From: Cristatella mucedo
Lineage: Eukaryota; Bryozoa; Phylactolaemata; Cristatellidae
Reading direction: 5' to 3'
NCBI GenBank assembly: GCA_009760855.2
Contig: WPIO01000353.1
Location: forward strand, 1-57,500
Length of the DNA stretch: 57,500 bases
Shown: positions 1 through 12,333 of the stretch, in pieces
Position numbering within the stretch: the stretch's first letter is position 1
How the letters are laid out: every line of letters starts with the position of its first letter
The notes under the pieces: model-generated
Told to the model about the DNA's origin: nothing
The model's input: only the letters and a program-made list of their open reading frames with translations
Database searches by the model: none
Program-made: the position numbers and the translations under genes

Positions 1-2494
1 CGATACAGTTCCTTTTAGCCTGCGATAACTTGCTGCTGAGTGCAGTGCCTTCCAGTAAGCCATTCACAATTGAATGCCTAATTTTGCATGAGTTCGCAGC
101 AGATCGCACAATATCTAGCTACTTTAAATCCACCCGACAAAGACTGCAGTATCTAGCAGCAGATCGCAGCTCCTTGCTTTAGGCAATCGCACAAGAATAA
201 CTCATTTCGCTTGAGTTTGCAGAAGATCGCGGAATATAAAGACACCTCGATACCGCTCCTTATAGCCTGTGATAACTTGCTGCAGAATGGGGTGCCTTGC
301 AATAAGCCATCCCCATTTGAAAAACTCATTTCGCATGAGTTTGCAGCAGATCACACAATACCTAGATACTTTAAATCCACCCGTCGATGCCTGAAGGAGA
401 ATGCAGCAGAGTGGAGCTGCTTGCTTGAGGTAATCGCACTTGAATAACTCATTTAGCTTGTGTTTGCAGAAGATCGCGAAATATAAAGACACGTCGATAC
501 TGCTCGTTATAGCCTGCAAAAACTTGCTGCAGAGTGCTGTGCCTTGCATTAAGCCATTAGCACTTGAATAACGTATTTTGCATGAATTCGCAGCTGATCA
601 CACGATACGTAGATACTTTAAATAAACACGACAAATCGTGCAGGAGCTGCCAGAAGAGTGGAGCTTCTTGCATGAGGCAATCGCACTTGAATAACTCATT
701 TCGTTAAAGTTTGCAGCAGATCGCGAATTATAAAGATACCTCGATACTGCTCCTTATGGCCGGCTATGACTTGCTGTAGAGTGAGGCGCTTTGCATTAAT
801 CCAGTCGCATTGAATAACTCATTTTGCTTGAGTTCACAGCAGATCACACAATATCTAGATACTTTAAATCCACCCGACATAGTGTGCCGGAGCTTGCAGC
901 AGATTGCAGCTCCTTGCTTTAAGCAATCGCACTTGAATATCTCATTTCGCTTGTATTTCCAGCAGGTGGTGGAATTTATAAACACCTCGATACTGCTCCT
1001 TATAGTCTGCGATAACTTGCAGCAGAGTGCAGCCCCTTGCAATAAGCCATCCACACTTGAATAATTCATTTGGCATGAGTTCGCAGCAGATCGCACAATA
1101 TCTAGATACTTTGAATCCGTCCGACGAAGCATGCAGGAGCTGGCAGAATAGTTCAGCTCGTTGCTTTAGGCAATCGTATTGGAATAAATCATATCGCTTG
1201 AGTTTGCAGCAGATCGCTGAAAATAAAGACACCTTGAAACTGCTTCTTATAGCCTGTGAAAACTTGCTACAGAGTATGGCCATTTGCGTTAAGCCATTCA
1301 TACTTGACTTACTTATTTTGCATGAGTTCACAGCAGATCGCACAATCTCTAAATACTTTAAATCGTTCCGTCGGAGCGTGCAGTATCTGGCAGCAGAATG
1401 CAGGGCCTTCTTTAGGAAATCGCACTGAAATAACTCATTTCGCTTGAGTTAGCAGCAGATTGCAGAATATAAAAGCACCTCGATACTCCTCGTTCTAGTG
1501 TATGATAACTTGCTGCAAAGTGGGGCGCCTTGCAATGTGCCATCCATACTTGAATGCCTCATTTTGTATTAGTTCGCAGCAGATCGCACAATATCTAGAT
1601 ACTTTAAGTCCACCCGATAAAGCCTGCAGTATCTTGCAGCAGATTGCAGCTCCTTGCTTAAGGCAATCGCACTGAAATAACTCATTTCGCTTGAGTTTGC
1701 AGGAGATCGCGGAATATAAAGACACCTCGATATAGTTCCTTTTAGCCTGCGATAACTTGCTGCTTAGTGCACTGCCTTCCAGTAAGCCATTCACATTTGA
1801 ATGCCTAATTTTGCATGAGTTCGCAGCAGATCGCACAATATCTAGATACTTTAAATCCACCCGACAAAGACTGCAGTATCTAGCAGCAGATCGCAGCTCC
1901 TTGCTTTAGGCAATTGCACATGAATAACTCATTTCGCTTGAGTTTGCAGAAGATCGCGGAATATAAAGACACCTCGATACCGCTCCATATAGCCTGTGAT
2001 AACTTGCTGCAGAATGATGTGCCTTGCAATAAGCCATCCCCATTTGAATAACTCATTTCGCATGAGATTGCAGCAGATCACGCAATACCTAGATACTTTA
2101 AATCCACCCGTCGAAGCCTGAAGGAGAATGCAGCAGAGTGGAGCTGCTTGCTTGAGGTAATCGCACTTGAATAACTCATTTAGCTTGTGTTTGCAGCAGA
2201 TCGCGAAATATAAAGACATATCGATACTGCTCGTTATAGCCTGCAAAAACTTGCTGCAGAGTGCTGTGCCTTGCATTAAGCCATTAGCACTTGAATAACG
2301 TATTTTGCATGAATTCGCAGCTGATTGCACAATACGTAGATACTTTAAATAAACCCGACAAATCGTGCAGGAGCTGCCAGAAGAGTGGAGCTCCTTGCAT
2401 GATGCAATCGCACTTGAATAACTCATTTCGTTAGAGTTTGCAGCAGATCGCGAATTATAAAGATACCTCGATGCTGCTCCTTATGGGCGGCTAT
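1..2494 (-). repeat. Satellite array, orientation R, left segment
   Basis: Tandem ~124-bp A and B monomers make up the whole segment, with no other sequence. Recurring words are GCAGCAGATCGCACAATAT, CACTTGAATAACTCATTT and CTTGCTGCAGAGTG. Read on the + strand, B monomers carry 'tctagatactttaaatccaccc' in pieces and A monomers carry 'aatataaagacacctcgatac'-type words, which is the reverse of the order in 2,496-40,813. The orientation is therefore opposite to the main array. The segment mirrors roughly 2,496-5,490, but the right side has two extra dimers. Open frames here, such as the minus-strand one at 1,929-2,426, are satellite read-through and are not called genes. Part of the segment near 960-1,000 is more diverged than the matching copies. 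Confidence 0.93.
1558..2494 (-). repeat. Left arm of ~937-bp palindrome
   Basis: Reverse complement of 2,496-3,432, with a single-base spacer (c at 2,495). Homologous positions sum to 4,990. The arms are nearly identical. I saw mismatches at 2,487/2,503 (g/g), near 1,915/3,075 and near 1,765/3,225, and there may be a few more. Identity ends sharply at 1,558/3,432, where one side continues GAGGCATTC and the other GAGTTATTC, which are two different B-monomer variants of the same satellite. Confidence 0.9.
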
Positions 2495-2495
2495 C

Positions 2496-3432
2496 ATAGC
2501 CGGCCATAAGGAGCAGCATCGAGGTATCTTTATAATTCGCGATCTGCTGCAAACTCTAACGAAATGAGTTATTCAAGTGCGATTGCATCATGCAAGGAGC
2601 TCCACTCTTCTGGCAGCTCCTGCACGATTTGTCGGGTTTATTTAAAGTATCTACGTATTGTGCAATCAGCTGCGAATTCATGCAAAATACGTTATTCAAG
2701 TGCTAATGGCTTAATGCAAGGCACAGCACTCTGCAGCAAGTTTTTGCAGGCTATAACGAGCAGTATCGACATGTCTTTATATTTCGCGATCTGCTGCAAA
2801 CACAAGCTAAATGAGTTATTCAAGTGCGATTACCTCAAGCAAGCAGCTCCACTCTGCTGCATTCTCCTTCAGGCTTCGACGGGTGGATTTAAAGTATCTA
2901 GGTATTGCGTGATCTGCTGCAATCTCATGCGAAATGAGTTATTCAAATGGGGATGGCTTATTGCAAGGCACATCATTCTGCAGCAAGTTATCACAGGCTA
3001 TATGGAGCGGTATCGAGGTGTCTTTATATTCCGCGATCTTCTGCAAACTCAAGCGAAATGAGTTATTCATGTGCGATTGCCTAAAGCAAGGAGCTGCGAT
3101 CTGCTGCTAGATACTGCAGTCTTTGTCGGGTGGATTTAAAGTATCTAGATATTGTGCGATCTGCTGCGAACTCATGCAAAATTAGGCATTCAAATGTGAA
3201 TGGCTTACTGGAAGGCAGTGCACTCAGCAGCAAGTTATCGCAGGCTAAAAGGAACTATATCGAGGTGTCTTTATATTCCGCGATCTCCTGCAAACTCAAG
3301 CGAAATGAGTTATTTCAGTGCGATTGCCTTAAGCAAGGAGCTGCAATCTGCTGCAAGATACTGCAGGCTTTATCGGGTGGACTTAAAGTATCTAGATATT
3401 GTGCGATCTGCTGCGAACTAATACAAAATGAG
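2496..3432 (+). repeat. Right arm of ~937-bp palindrome
   Basis: Partner of 1,558-2,494. The centre reads GGCTAT-C-ATAGCC (2,489-2,501). A 165-codon open frame appears identically on the two strands at 1,929-2,426 and 2,564-3,061, a direct consequence of the inverted repeat. Alternatives are a true inverted duplication inside the array, or a fold-back chimera from sequencing or assembly. Confidence 0.9.
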
Positions 3433-3539
3433 TTATTCAAGTGTGGATGGCTTATTGCAAGGCGCCCTACTCTGCAGCCAGTTATCACTCGCTAGAACGA
3501 GCAGTATCTATTTGTCTTTATATTCTGCAATCTGCTGCG

Positions 3540-3558
3540 AACTCAAGCGAAATGAGTT
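3540..3558. repeat. Example of monomer A dyad
   Basis: AACTCAAGCGAAATGAGTT, 6-bp arms with a 7-nt loop. Copies or close variants occur at nearly every A-monomer boundary, about every 247 bp, for example at 3,787. Confidence 0.8.
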
Positions 3559-4936
3559 GTTTCAGTGCGATTGCCTAAAGCAAGGAGCTGCAATCTGCTT
3601 CAAGATACTGCAGGCTTTGTCGGGTGGATTTAAAGTATCTAGATATTGTGCGATCTGCTGCGAACTCATGCAAAATGAGGCATTCAAGTATGGATGGCAC
3701 ATTGCAAGGCGCCCCACTCTGCAGCAAGTTATCATACACTAGAACGAGCAGTATCGAGGTGTCTTTATATTTCGCAATCTGCTGCTAACTCAAGCGAAAT
3801 GAGTTATTTCAGTGCGATTTCCTAAAGAAAGGCCCTGCATTCTGCTGCCAGATACTGCACGCTCCGACGGAACGATTTAAAGTATTTAGATATTGTGCGA
3901 TCTGCTGTGAACTCATGCAAAATAAGTAAGTCAAGTGTGAATGGCATAATGCAAATTGCCATACTCTGCAGCAAGTTTTCACAGGCTATAAGAGCAGTTT
4001 CAAGGTGTCTTTATTTTCAGCGATCTGCTGCAAACTCAAGCGATATGAGTTATTCCAATACGATTGCCTAAAGCAACGAGCTGCACTATTCTGCCAGCTC
4101 CTGCATGCTTCGTCGGATGGATTCAAAGTATCTAGATATTGTGCGATCTGCTGCGAACTCATGCAAAATGAATTATTCAAGTGTGGATGGCTTATTGCAA
4201 GGGGCTGCACTCTGCTGCAAGTTATCGCAGACTATAAGGAGCAGTATCGAGGTGTCTTTATATTCCGCCATCTGCTGGAAACACAAGCGAAATGAGATAT
4301 TCAAGTGCGATTGCTTAAAGCAAGGAGCTGCAATCTGCTGCAAGCTCCGGCACACTATGTCGGGTGGATTTAAAGTATCTAGATATTGTGTGATCTGCTG
4401 TGAACTCAAGCAAAATGAGTTATTCAATGCGACTGGATTAATGCAAAGCGCCTCACTCTACAGCAAGTCATAGCCGGCCATAAGGAGCAGTATCGAGGTA
4501 TCTGTATAATTCGCGATCTGCTGCAAACTCTAACGAAATGAGTTATTCAAGTGCGATTGCCTCATGCAAGGAGCTCCACCGTTCTGCCAGCTCCTGCACG
4601 ATTTGTCGGGTTTATTTAAAGTATCTACATATTGTGCGATCAGCTGCGAATTCATGCAAAATACGTTATTGAAGTGCTAATGGCTTAATGCAAGGCACAG
4701 CACTCTGCAGCAAGTTATCGCAGGCTATACGAAGCAGTATCGAGGTGTCTTTACATTTCGCAATCTGCTGCAAACTCAAGGGAAATGAGTTATTCAAGTG
4801 CGGTTGCCTAAAGCAATGAGCTGCACTCTGCTGGCAGCTCCTGCACTCTTCGTCGGGTGGATTCAAAGTATCTAGATAGTGTGCGATCTCCTGCGAACTC
4901 AAATGCAAAATGAGTTATTAAAGTGCGAATGTCTTA

Positions 4937-7900
4937 ATGCAAGGCACCTCACGCTGCAGCAAGTTTTTGCAGGATATAACGAGCAGTATCGGCGTGTCTT
5001 TATGTTTCGCGATCTGCTGCAAACACAAGCTAAATGAGTTATTCAAGTGCGATTACCTCAAGCAAGCAGCTCCACTCTGCTGCCTTCTCCTTCAGGCTTC
5101 GACGGGGTGGATTTAAAGTATCTAGGTATTGTGTGATCTGCTGCAAACTCATGCGAAATGAGTTATTCAAGTGGGGATGGCTTAATGCAAGGCACCCCAT
5201 TCTGCAGCAAGTTATCACAGGCTATAAGGAGCGGTATCGAGGTGTCTTTATATTCCGCGATCTTCTGCAAACTCAAGCGAAATGAGTTATTCATGTGCGA
5301 TTGCCTAAAGCAAGGAGCTGCGATCTCTCTGCTGCTAGATACTGCAGTCTTTGTCGGGTGGATTTAAAGTATCTAGATATTGTGCGATCTGCTGCGAACT
5401 CATGCAAAATTAGGCATTCAAGTGTGAATGGCTCACTGGAAGGCACTGCACTCAGCAGCAAGTTATCGCAGGCTAAAAGGAACTGTATCGCGGTGTATTT
5501 ATATTCTGCGATCTCCTGCAAACTCAAGCGAAATGAGTTATTTCAGTGCGATTGCCTAAAGCAAGGAGCTGCAATCTGCTGCAAGATACAGCAGGCTTTA
5601 TCGGGTGGATTTAAAGTATTTACATATTGTGCGATCTGCTGGGAACTAATACAAAACGAGTCATTCAAGTGTGGATGGCTTATTGCAAGGCGCCCTACTC
5701 TGCAGCAAGTTATCACACGCTAGAACGAGCAGTTTCGAGGTGTCTTTATATTCTGCAATCTGCTGCAAACTCAAGCGAAATGAGTTATTTCAGTGCCATT
5801 GCCTAAAGCAAGCAGCTGCAATCTGCTGCAAGATACTGCAGGCTTTATTGGGTGGATTTAAAGTATCTAGATATTGTGCGATCTGCTGGGAACTAATACA
5901 AAATGAGTTATTCAAGTGTGGATGGCTCATTGTAAAAGGCGCCCTACTCTGCAGCAAGTTATCACACGCTAGAACGAGCAGTATCTAGGTGTCTTTATAT
6001 TCTGCAATCTGCTGCGAACTCAAGCGAAATGAGTTATTTCAGTGCGATTGTTTAAAGCAAGGAACTGCAATCTGCTTCAAGATACTGCAGGCTTTGTCGG
6101 GTGGATTCAAAGTATCTAGATATTGTGTGATCTGCTACGAACTCATGCAAGATGAGGCATTCAAATATGGATGGCACATTGCAAAGGCGCCCCACTCTGC
6201 AGCAAGTTATCATACACTAGAACGAGCAGTATCGAGGTGTCTTTATATTTTGCAATCTGCTGCTAACTCAAGCGAAATGAGTTATTTCAGTGCGATTTCC
6301 TAAAGAAGGCCCTGCATTCTGCTGGCAGATACTGCACGCTCCGACGGAACGATTTAAAGTATTTTGATATTGTTCGATCTGCTGTGAACTCATGCAAAAT
6401 AAGTAAGTCAAGTGTGAATGGCTTAATGCAAATGGCCATACTCTGCAGCAAGTTTTCACAGGCTATAAAGAGCAGTTTCAAGGTGTCTTTATTTTCAGGG
6501 ATCTGCTGCAAACTCAAGCGATATGAGTTATTCCAACACGATTGCCTAGAGCAACGAGCTGCACTATTCTGCCAGCTCCTGCATGCTTCGTCGGATGGAT
6601 TCAAAGTATCTAGATATTGTGCGATCTGCTGCGAACTCATGCAAAATGAATTATTCAAGTGTGGATGGCTTATTGCAAGGGGCTGCACTCTGCTGCAAGT
6701 TAACGCAGACTATAAGGAGCAGTATCGAGGTGTCTTTATATTCCGCCATCTGCTGGAAACACAAGCGAAATGAGATATTCAAGTGCGATTGCTTAAAGCA
6801 AGGAGCTGCAATCTGCTGCAAGCTCCGGCACACTATGTCGGGTGGATTTAAAGTATCTAGATATTGTGTGATCTGCTGTGAACTCAAGCAAAATGAGTTA
6901 TTCAATGCGACTGGATTAATGCAAAGCGCCTCACTCTACAGCAAGTCATAGCCGGCCATAAGGAGCAGTATCGAGGTATCTGTATAATTCGCGATCTGCT
7001 GCAAACTCTAACGAAATGAGTTATTCAAGTGCGATTGCCTCATGCAAGGAGCTCCACCGTTCTGCCAGCTCCTGCACGATTTGTCGGGTTTATTTAAAGT
7101 ATCTACATATTGTGCGATCAGCTGCGAATTCATGCAAAATACGTTATTGAAGTGCTAATGGCTTAATGCAAGGCACAGCACTCTGCAGCAAGTTATCGCA
7201 GGCTATACGAAGCAGTATCGAGGTGTCTTTACATTTCGCAATCTGCTGCAAACTCAAGCGAAATGAGTTATTCAAGTGCGGTTGCCTAAAGCAATGAGCT
7301 GCACTCTGCTGGCAGCTCCTGCACTCTTCGTCGGGTGGATTCAAAGTATCTAGATAGTGTGCGATCTGCTGCGAACTCATGCAAAATGAGGCATTTAAGT
7401 GTGGATGGCCTATTGCAAGGCGCCCACTCTGCAGCAAGTTATCATACACTAGAACGAGCAGTATCGAGGTGTCTTTATATTCCGCCATCTGCTGGAAACA
7501 CAAGCGAAATGAGATATTCAAGTGCGATTGCTTAAAGCAAGGAGCTGCAATCTGCTGCAAGCTCCGGCACACTATGTCGGGTGGATTTAAAGTATCTAGA
7601 TATTGTGTGATCTGCTGGGAACTCAAGCAAAATGAGTTATTCAATGCGACTGGATTAATGCAAAGCGCCTCACTATACAGCAAGTCATAGCCGGCCATAA
7701 GGAGCAGTATCGAGGTATCTTTAAAATTCGTGATCTGCTGAAAACTCTAACGAAATGAGTTATTCAAGTGCGATTGCCTCATGCAAGGAGCTCCACTCTA
7801 CTGCCAGCTCCTGCACGATTTGTCGGGTTTATTTAAAGTATCTACATATTGTGCGATCAGCTGCGAATTCAGGCAAAATACGTCATTCAAGTGCTAATGG

Positions 7901-8153
7901 CTTAATGCAAGGCACAGCATGCTGCAGCAAGTTATCGCAGGCTATACGAAGCAGTATCGAGGTGTCTTTACATTTCGCAATCTGCTGCAAACTCAAGGGA
8001 AATGAGTTATTCAAGTGCGGTTGCCTAAAGCAATGAGCTGCACTCTGCTGGCAGCTCCTGCACTCTTCGTCGGGTGGATTCAAAGTATCTAGATAGTGTG
8101 CGATCTCCTGCGAACTCAAATGCAAAATGAGTTATTAAAGTGCGAATGTCTTA
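4937..8153 (+). repeat. Higher-order satellite unit 1 (~3.2 kb, canonical)
   Basis: Starts, by my arbitrary phase, at the ATG-containing 'cttaatgcaaggcacctcacg' dimer. It runs through all 13 dimers to the next occurrence of that dimer, 3,217 bp later. It is 5 bp longer than the canonical 3,212 because of small insertions, such as an extra G near 5,105 and an extra TCTCT near 5,327. Confidence 0.75.
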
Positions 8154-11100
8154 ATGCAAGGCACCTCACGCTGCAGCAAGTTTTTGCAGGATATAACGAG
8201 CAGTATCGGCGTGTCTTTATGTTTCGCGATCTGCTGCAAACACAAGCTAAATGAGTTATTCAAGTGCGATTACCTCAAGCAAGCAGCTCCACTCTGCTGC
8301 CTTCTCCTTCAGGCTTCGACGGGTGGATTTAAAGTATCTAGGTATTGTGTGATCTGCAGCAAACTCATGCGAAATGAGTTATTCAAGTGGGGATGGCTTA
8401 ATGCAAGGCACCCCATTCTGCAGCAAGTTATCACAGGCTATAAGGAGCGGTATCGAGGTGTCTTTATATTCCGCGATCTTCTGCAAACTCAAGCGAAATG
8501 AGTTATTCATGTGCGATTGCCTAAAGCAAGGAGCTGCGATCTGCTGCTAGATACTGCAGTCTTTGTCGGGTGGATTTAAAGTATCTAGATATTGTGCGAT
8601 CTGCTGCGAACTCATGCAAAATTAGGCATTCAAGTGTGAATGGCTCACTGGAAGGCACTGCACTCAGCAGCAAGTTATCGCAGGCTAAAAGGAACTGTAT
8701 CGCGGTGTATTTATATTCTGCGATCTCCTGCAAACTCAAGCGAAATGAGTTATTTCAGTGCGATTGCCTAAAGCAAGGAGCTGCAATCTGCTGCAAGATA
8801 CAGCAGGCTTTATCGGGTGGATTTAAAGTATTTACATATTGTGCGATCTGCTGGGAACTAATACAAAACGAGTCATTCAAGTGTGGATGGCTTATTGCAA
8901 GGCGCCCTACTCTGCAGCAAGTTATCACACGCTAGAACGAGCAGTTTCGAGGTGTCTTTATATTCTGCAATCTGCTGCAAAAACTCAAGCGAAATGAGTT
9001 ATTTCAGTGCCATTGCCTAAAGCAAGCAGCTGCAATCTGCTGCAAGATACTGCAGGCTTTATTGGGTGGATTTAAAGTATCTAGATATTGTGCGATCTGC
9101 TGGGAACTAATACAAAATGAGTTATTCAAGTGTGGATGGCTCATTGTAAGGCGCCCTACTCTGCAGCAAGTTATCACACGCTAGAACGAGCAGTATCTAG
9201 GTGTCTTTATATTCTGCAATCTGCTGCGAACTCAAGCGAAATGAGTTATTTCAGTGCGATTTCCTAAAGAAGGCCCTGCATTCTGCTGGCAGATACTGCA
9301 CGCTCCGACGGAACGATTTAAAGTATTTTGATATTGTTCGATCTGCTGTGAACTCATGCAAAATAAGTAAGTCAAGTGTGAATGGCTTAATGCAAATGGC
9401 CATACTCTGCAGCAAGTTTTCACAGGCTATAAAGAGCAGTTTCAAGGTGTCTTTATTTTCAGGGATCTGCTGCAAACTCAAGCGATATGAGTTATTCCAA
9501 CACGATTGCCTAGAGCAACGAGCTGCACTATTCTGCCAGCTCCAGCATGCTTCGTCGGATGGATTCAAAGTATCTAGATATTGTGCGATCTGCTGCGAAC
9601 TCATGCAAAATGAATTATTCAAGTGTGGATGGCTTATTGCAAGGGGCTGCACTCTGCTGCAAGTTAACGCAGACTATAAGGAGCAGTATCGAGGTGTCTT
9701 TATATTCCGCCATCTGCTGGAAACACAAGCGAAATGAGATATTCAAGTGCGATTGCTTAAAGCAAGGAGCTGCAATCTGCTGCCAGCTCCGGCACACTAT
9801 GTCGGGTGGATTTAAAGTATCTAGATATTGTGTGATCTGCTGTGAACTCAAGCAAAATGAGTTATTCAATGCGACTGGATTAATGCAAAGCGCCTCACTC
9901 TACAGCAAGTCATAGCCGGCCATAAGGAGCAGTATCGAGGTATCTGTATAATTCGCGATCTGCTGCAAACTCTAACGAAATGAGTTATTCAAGTGCGATT
10001 GCCTCATGCAAGGAGCTCCACCGTTCTGCCAGCTCCTGCACGATTTGTCGGGTTTATTTAAAGTATCTACATATTGTGCGATCAGCTGCGAATTCAGGCA
10101 AAATACGTCATTCAAGTGCTAATGGCTTAATGCAAGGCACAGCACTCTGCAGCAAGTTATCGCAGGCTATACGAAGCAGTATCGAGGTGTCTTTACATTT
10201 CGCAATCTGCTGCAAACTCAAGCGAAATGAGTTATTCAAGTGCGGTTGCCTAAAGCAATGAGCTGCACTCTGCTGGCAGCTCCTGCACTCTTCGTCGGGT
10301 GGATTCAAAGTATCTAGATAGTGTGCGATCTCCTGCGAACTCATGCAAAATGAGGCATTTAAGTGAGGATGGCTTATTGCAAGGCGCCCACTCTGCAGCA
10401 AGTTATCATACACTAGAACGAGCAGTATCGAGGTGTCTTTATATTCCGCAATCTGCTGCAAACTCAAGCGAAATGAGTTATTCAAGTGCGATTGCTTAAA
10501 GCAAGGAGCTGCAATCTGCTGCAAGCTCCGGCACACTATGTCGGGTGGATTTAAAGTATCTAGATATTGTGTGATCTGCTGCAAACACAAGCTAAATGAG
10601 TTATTCAATGGGACTGGATTAATGCAAAGCGCCTCACTCTGCAGCAAGTCATAGCCGGCCATAAGGAGCAGTATCGAGGTATCTTTATAATTCGCGATCT
10701 GCTGCAAACTCTAACGAAATGAGTTATTCAAGTGCGATTGCCTAAAGCAAGGAGCTGCGATCTGCTGCTAGATACTGCAGTCTTTGTCGGGTGGATTTAA
10801 AGTATCTAGATATTGTGCGATCTGCTGCGAACTCATGCAAAATTAGGCATTCAAGTGTGAATGGCTCACTGGAAGGCACTGCACTCAGCAGCAAGTTATC
10901 GCAGGCTAAAAGGAACTGTATCGCGGTGTCTGTATATTTTCGATGCGATCTCCTGCAAACTCAAGCGAAATGAGTTATTTCAGTGCGATTGCCTAAAGCA
11001 AGGAGCTGCAATCTGCTGCAAGATACAGCAGGCTTTATCGGGTGGATTTAAAGTATTTACATATTGTGCGATCTGCTGGGAACTAATACAAAACGAGTCA

Positions 11101-12333
11101 TTCAAGTGTGGATGGCTTATTGCAAGGCGCCCTACTCTGCAGCAAGTTATCACACGCTAGAACGAGCAGTTTCGAGGTGTCTTTATATTCTGCAATCTGC
11201 TGCAAACTCAAGCGAAATGAGTTATTTCAGTGCCATTGCCTAAAGCAAGCAGCTGCAATCTGCTGCAAGATACTGCAGGCTTTATTGGGTGGATTTAAAG
11301 TATCTAGATATTGTGCGATCTGCTGGGAACTAATACAAAATGAGTTATTCAAGTGAGGATGGCTCATTTAAAGGCGCCCTACTCTGCAGCAAGTTATCAC
11401 TGGCTAGAACGAGCAGTATCTAGGTGTCTTTATATTCTGCAATCTGCTGCGAACTCAAGCGAAATGAGTTATTTCAGTGCGATTGTTTAAAGCAAGGAAC
11501 TGCAATCTGCTTCAAGATACTGCAGGCTTTGTCGGGTGGATTCAAAGTATCTAGATATTGTGTGATCTGCTACGAACTCATGCAAGATGAGGCATTCAAA
11601 TGGATGGATGCAAAGGCGGCATGGCTGCAATGCAAGGCCCCACTCTGCAGCAAGTTATCATACACTAGAACGAGCAGTATCGAGGTGTCTTTATATATTT
11701 TTTGCAATCTGCTGCAAACTCAAGCGAAATGATTCTGCCAGCTCCTGCATGCTTCGTCGGATGGATTCAAAGTATCTAGATATTGTGTGATCTGCTGTGA
11801 ACTCAAGCAAAATGAGTTATTCAATGCGACTGGATTAATGCAAAGCGCCTCACTATACAGCAAGTCATAGCCGGCCATAAGGAGCAGTATCGAGGTATCT
11901 GTATAATTCGCGATCTGCTGCAAACTCTAACGAAATGAGTTATTCAAGTGCGATTGCCTCATGCAAGGAGCTCCACCGTTCTGCCAGCTCCTGCACGATT
12001 TGTCGGGTTTATTTAAAGTATCTACATATTGTGCGATCAGCTGCGAATTCATGCAAAATACGTTATTGAAGTGCTAACGGCTTAATGCAAGGCACAGAAC
12101 TCTGCAGCAAGTTATCGCAGGCTATACGAAGCAGTATCGAGGTGTCTTTACATTTCGCAATCTGCTGCAAACTCAAGGGAAATGAGTTATTCAAGTGCGG
12201 TTGCCTAAAGCAATGAGCTGCACTCTGCTGGCAGCTCCTGCACTCTTCGTCGGGTGGATTCAAAGTATCTAGATAGTGTGCGATCTCCTGCGAACTCAAA
12301 TGCAAAATGAGTTATTAAAGTGCGAATGTCTTA
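8154..12333 (+). repeat. Composite of two internally deleted higher-order units
   Basis: 4,180 bp. The first part (8,154-~10,720) lacks about one dimer near 9,240, where the sequence jumps directly into the 'gatttcctaaagaaggccc' dimer. Near 10,720-10,790 the 'ggctcactggaaggcactg' dimer restarts early, without the dimers that normally precede it. The second part (~10,720-12,333) lacks several central dimers and has a disturbed patch at about 11,590-11,740. Confidence 0.65.

Larger units (their letters stand above)
2496..4936 (+). repeat. Partial higher-order unit beside the palindrome centre
   Basis: The first F-oriented dimers after the inversion point. The order of variant dimers from ~3,130 to 4,936 follows the canonical unit, but several dimers carry different bases from the later copies, for example 'ggcttactggaaggcagtg' near 3,210 instead of 'ggctcactggaaggcactg'. 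This is an older or less homogenised copy at the edge of the array. Confidence 0.7.
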
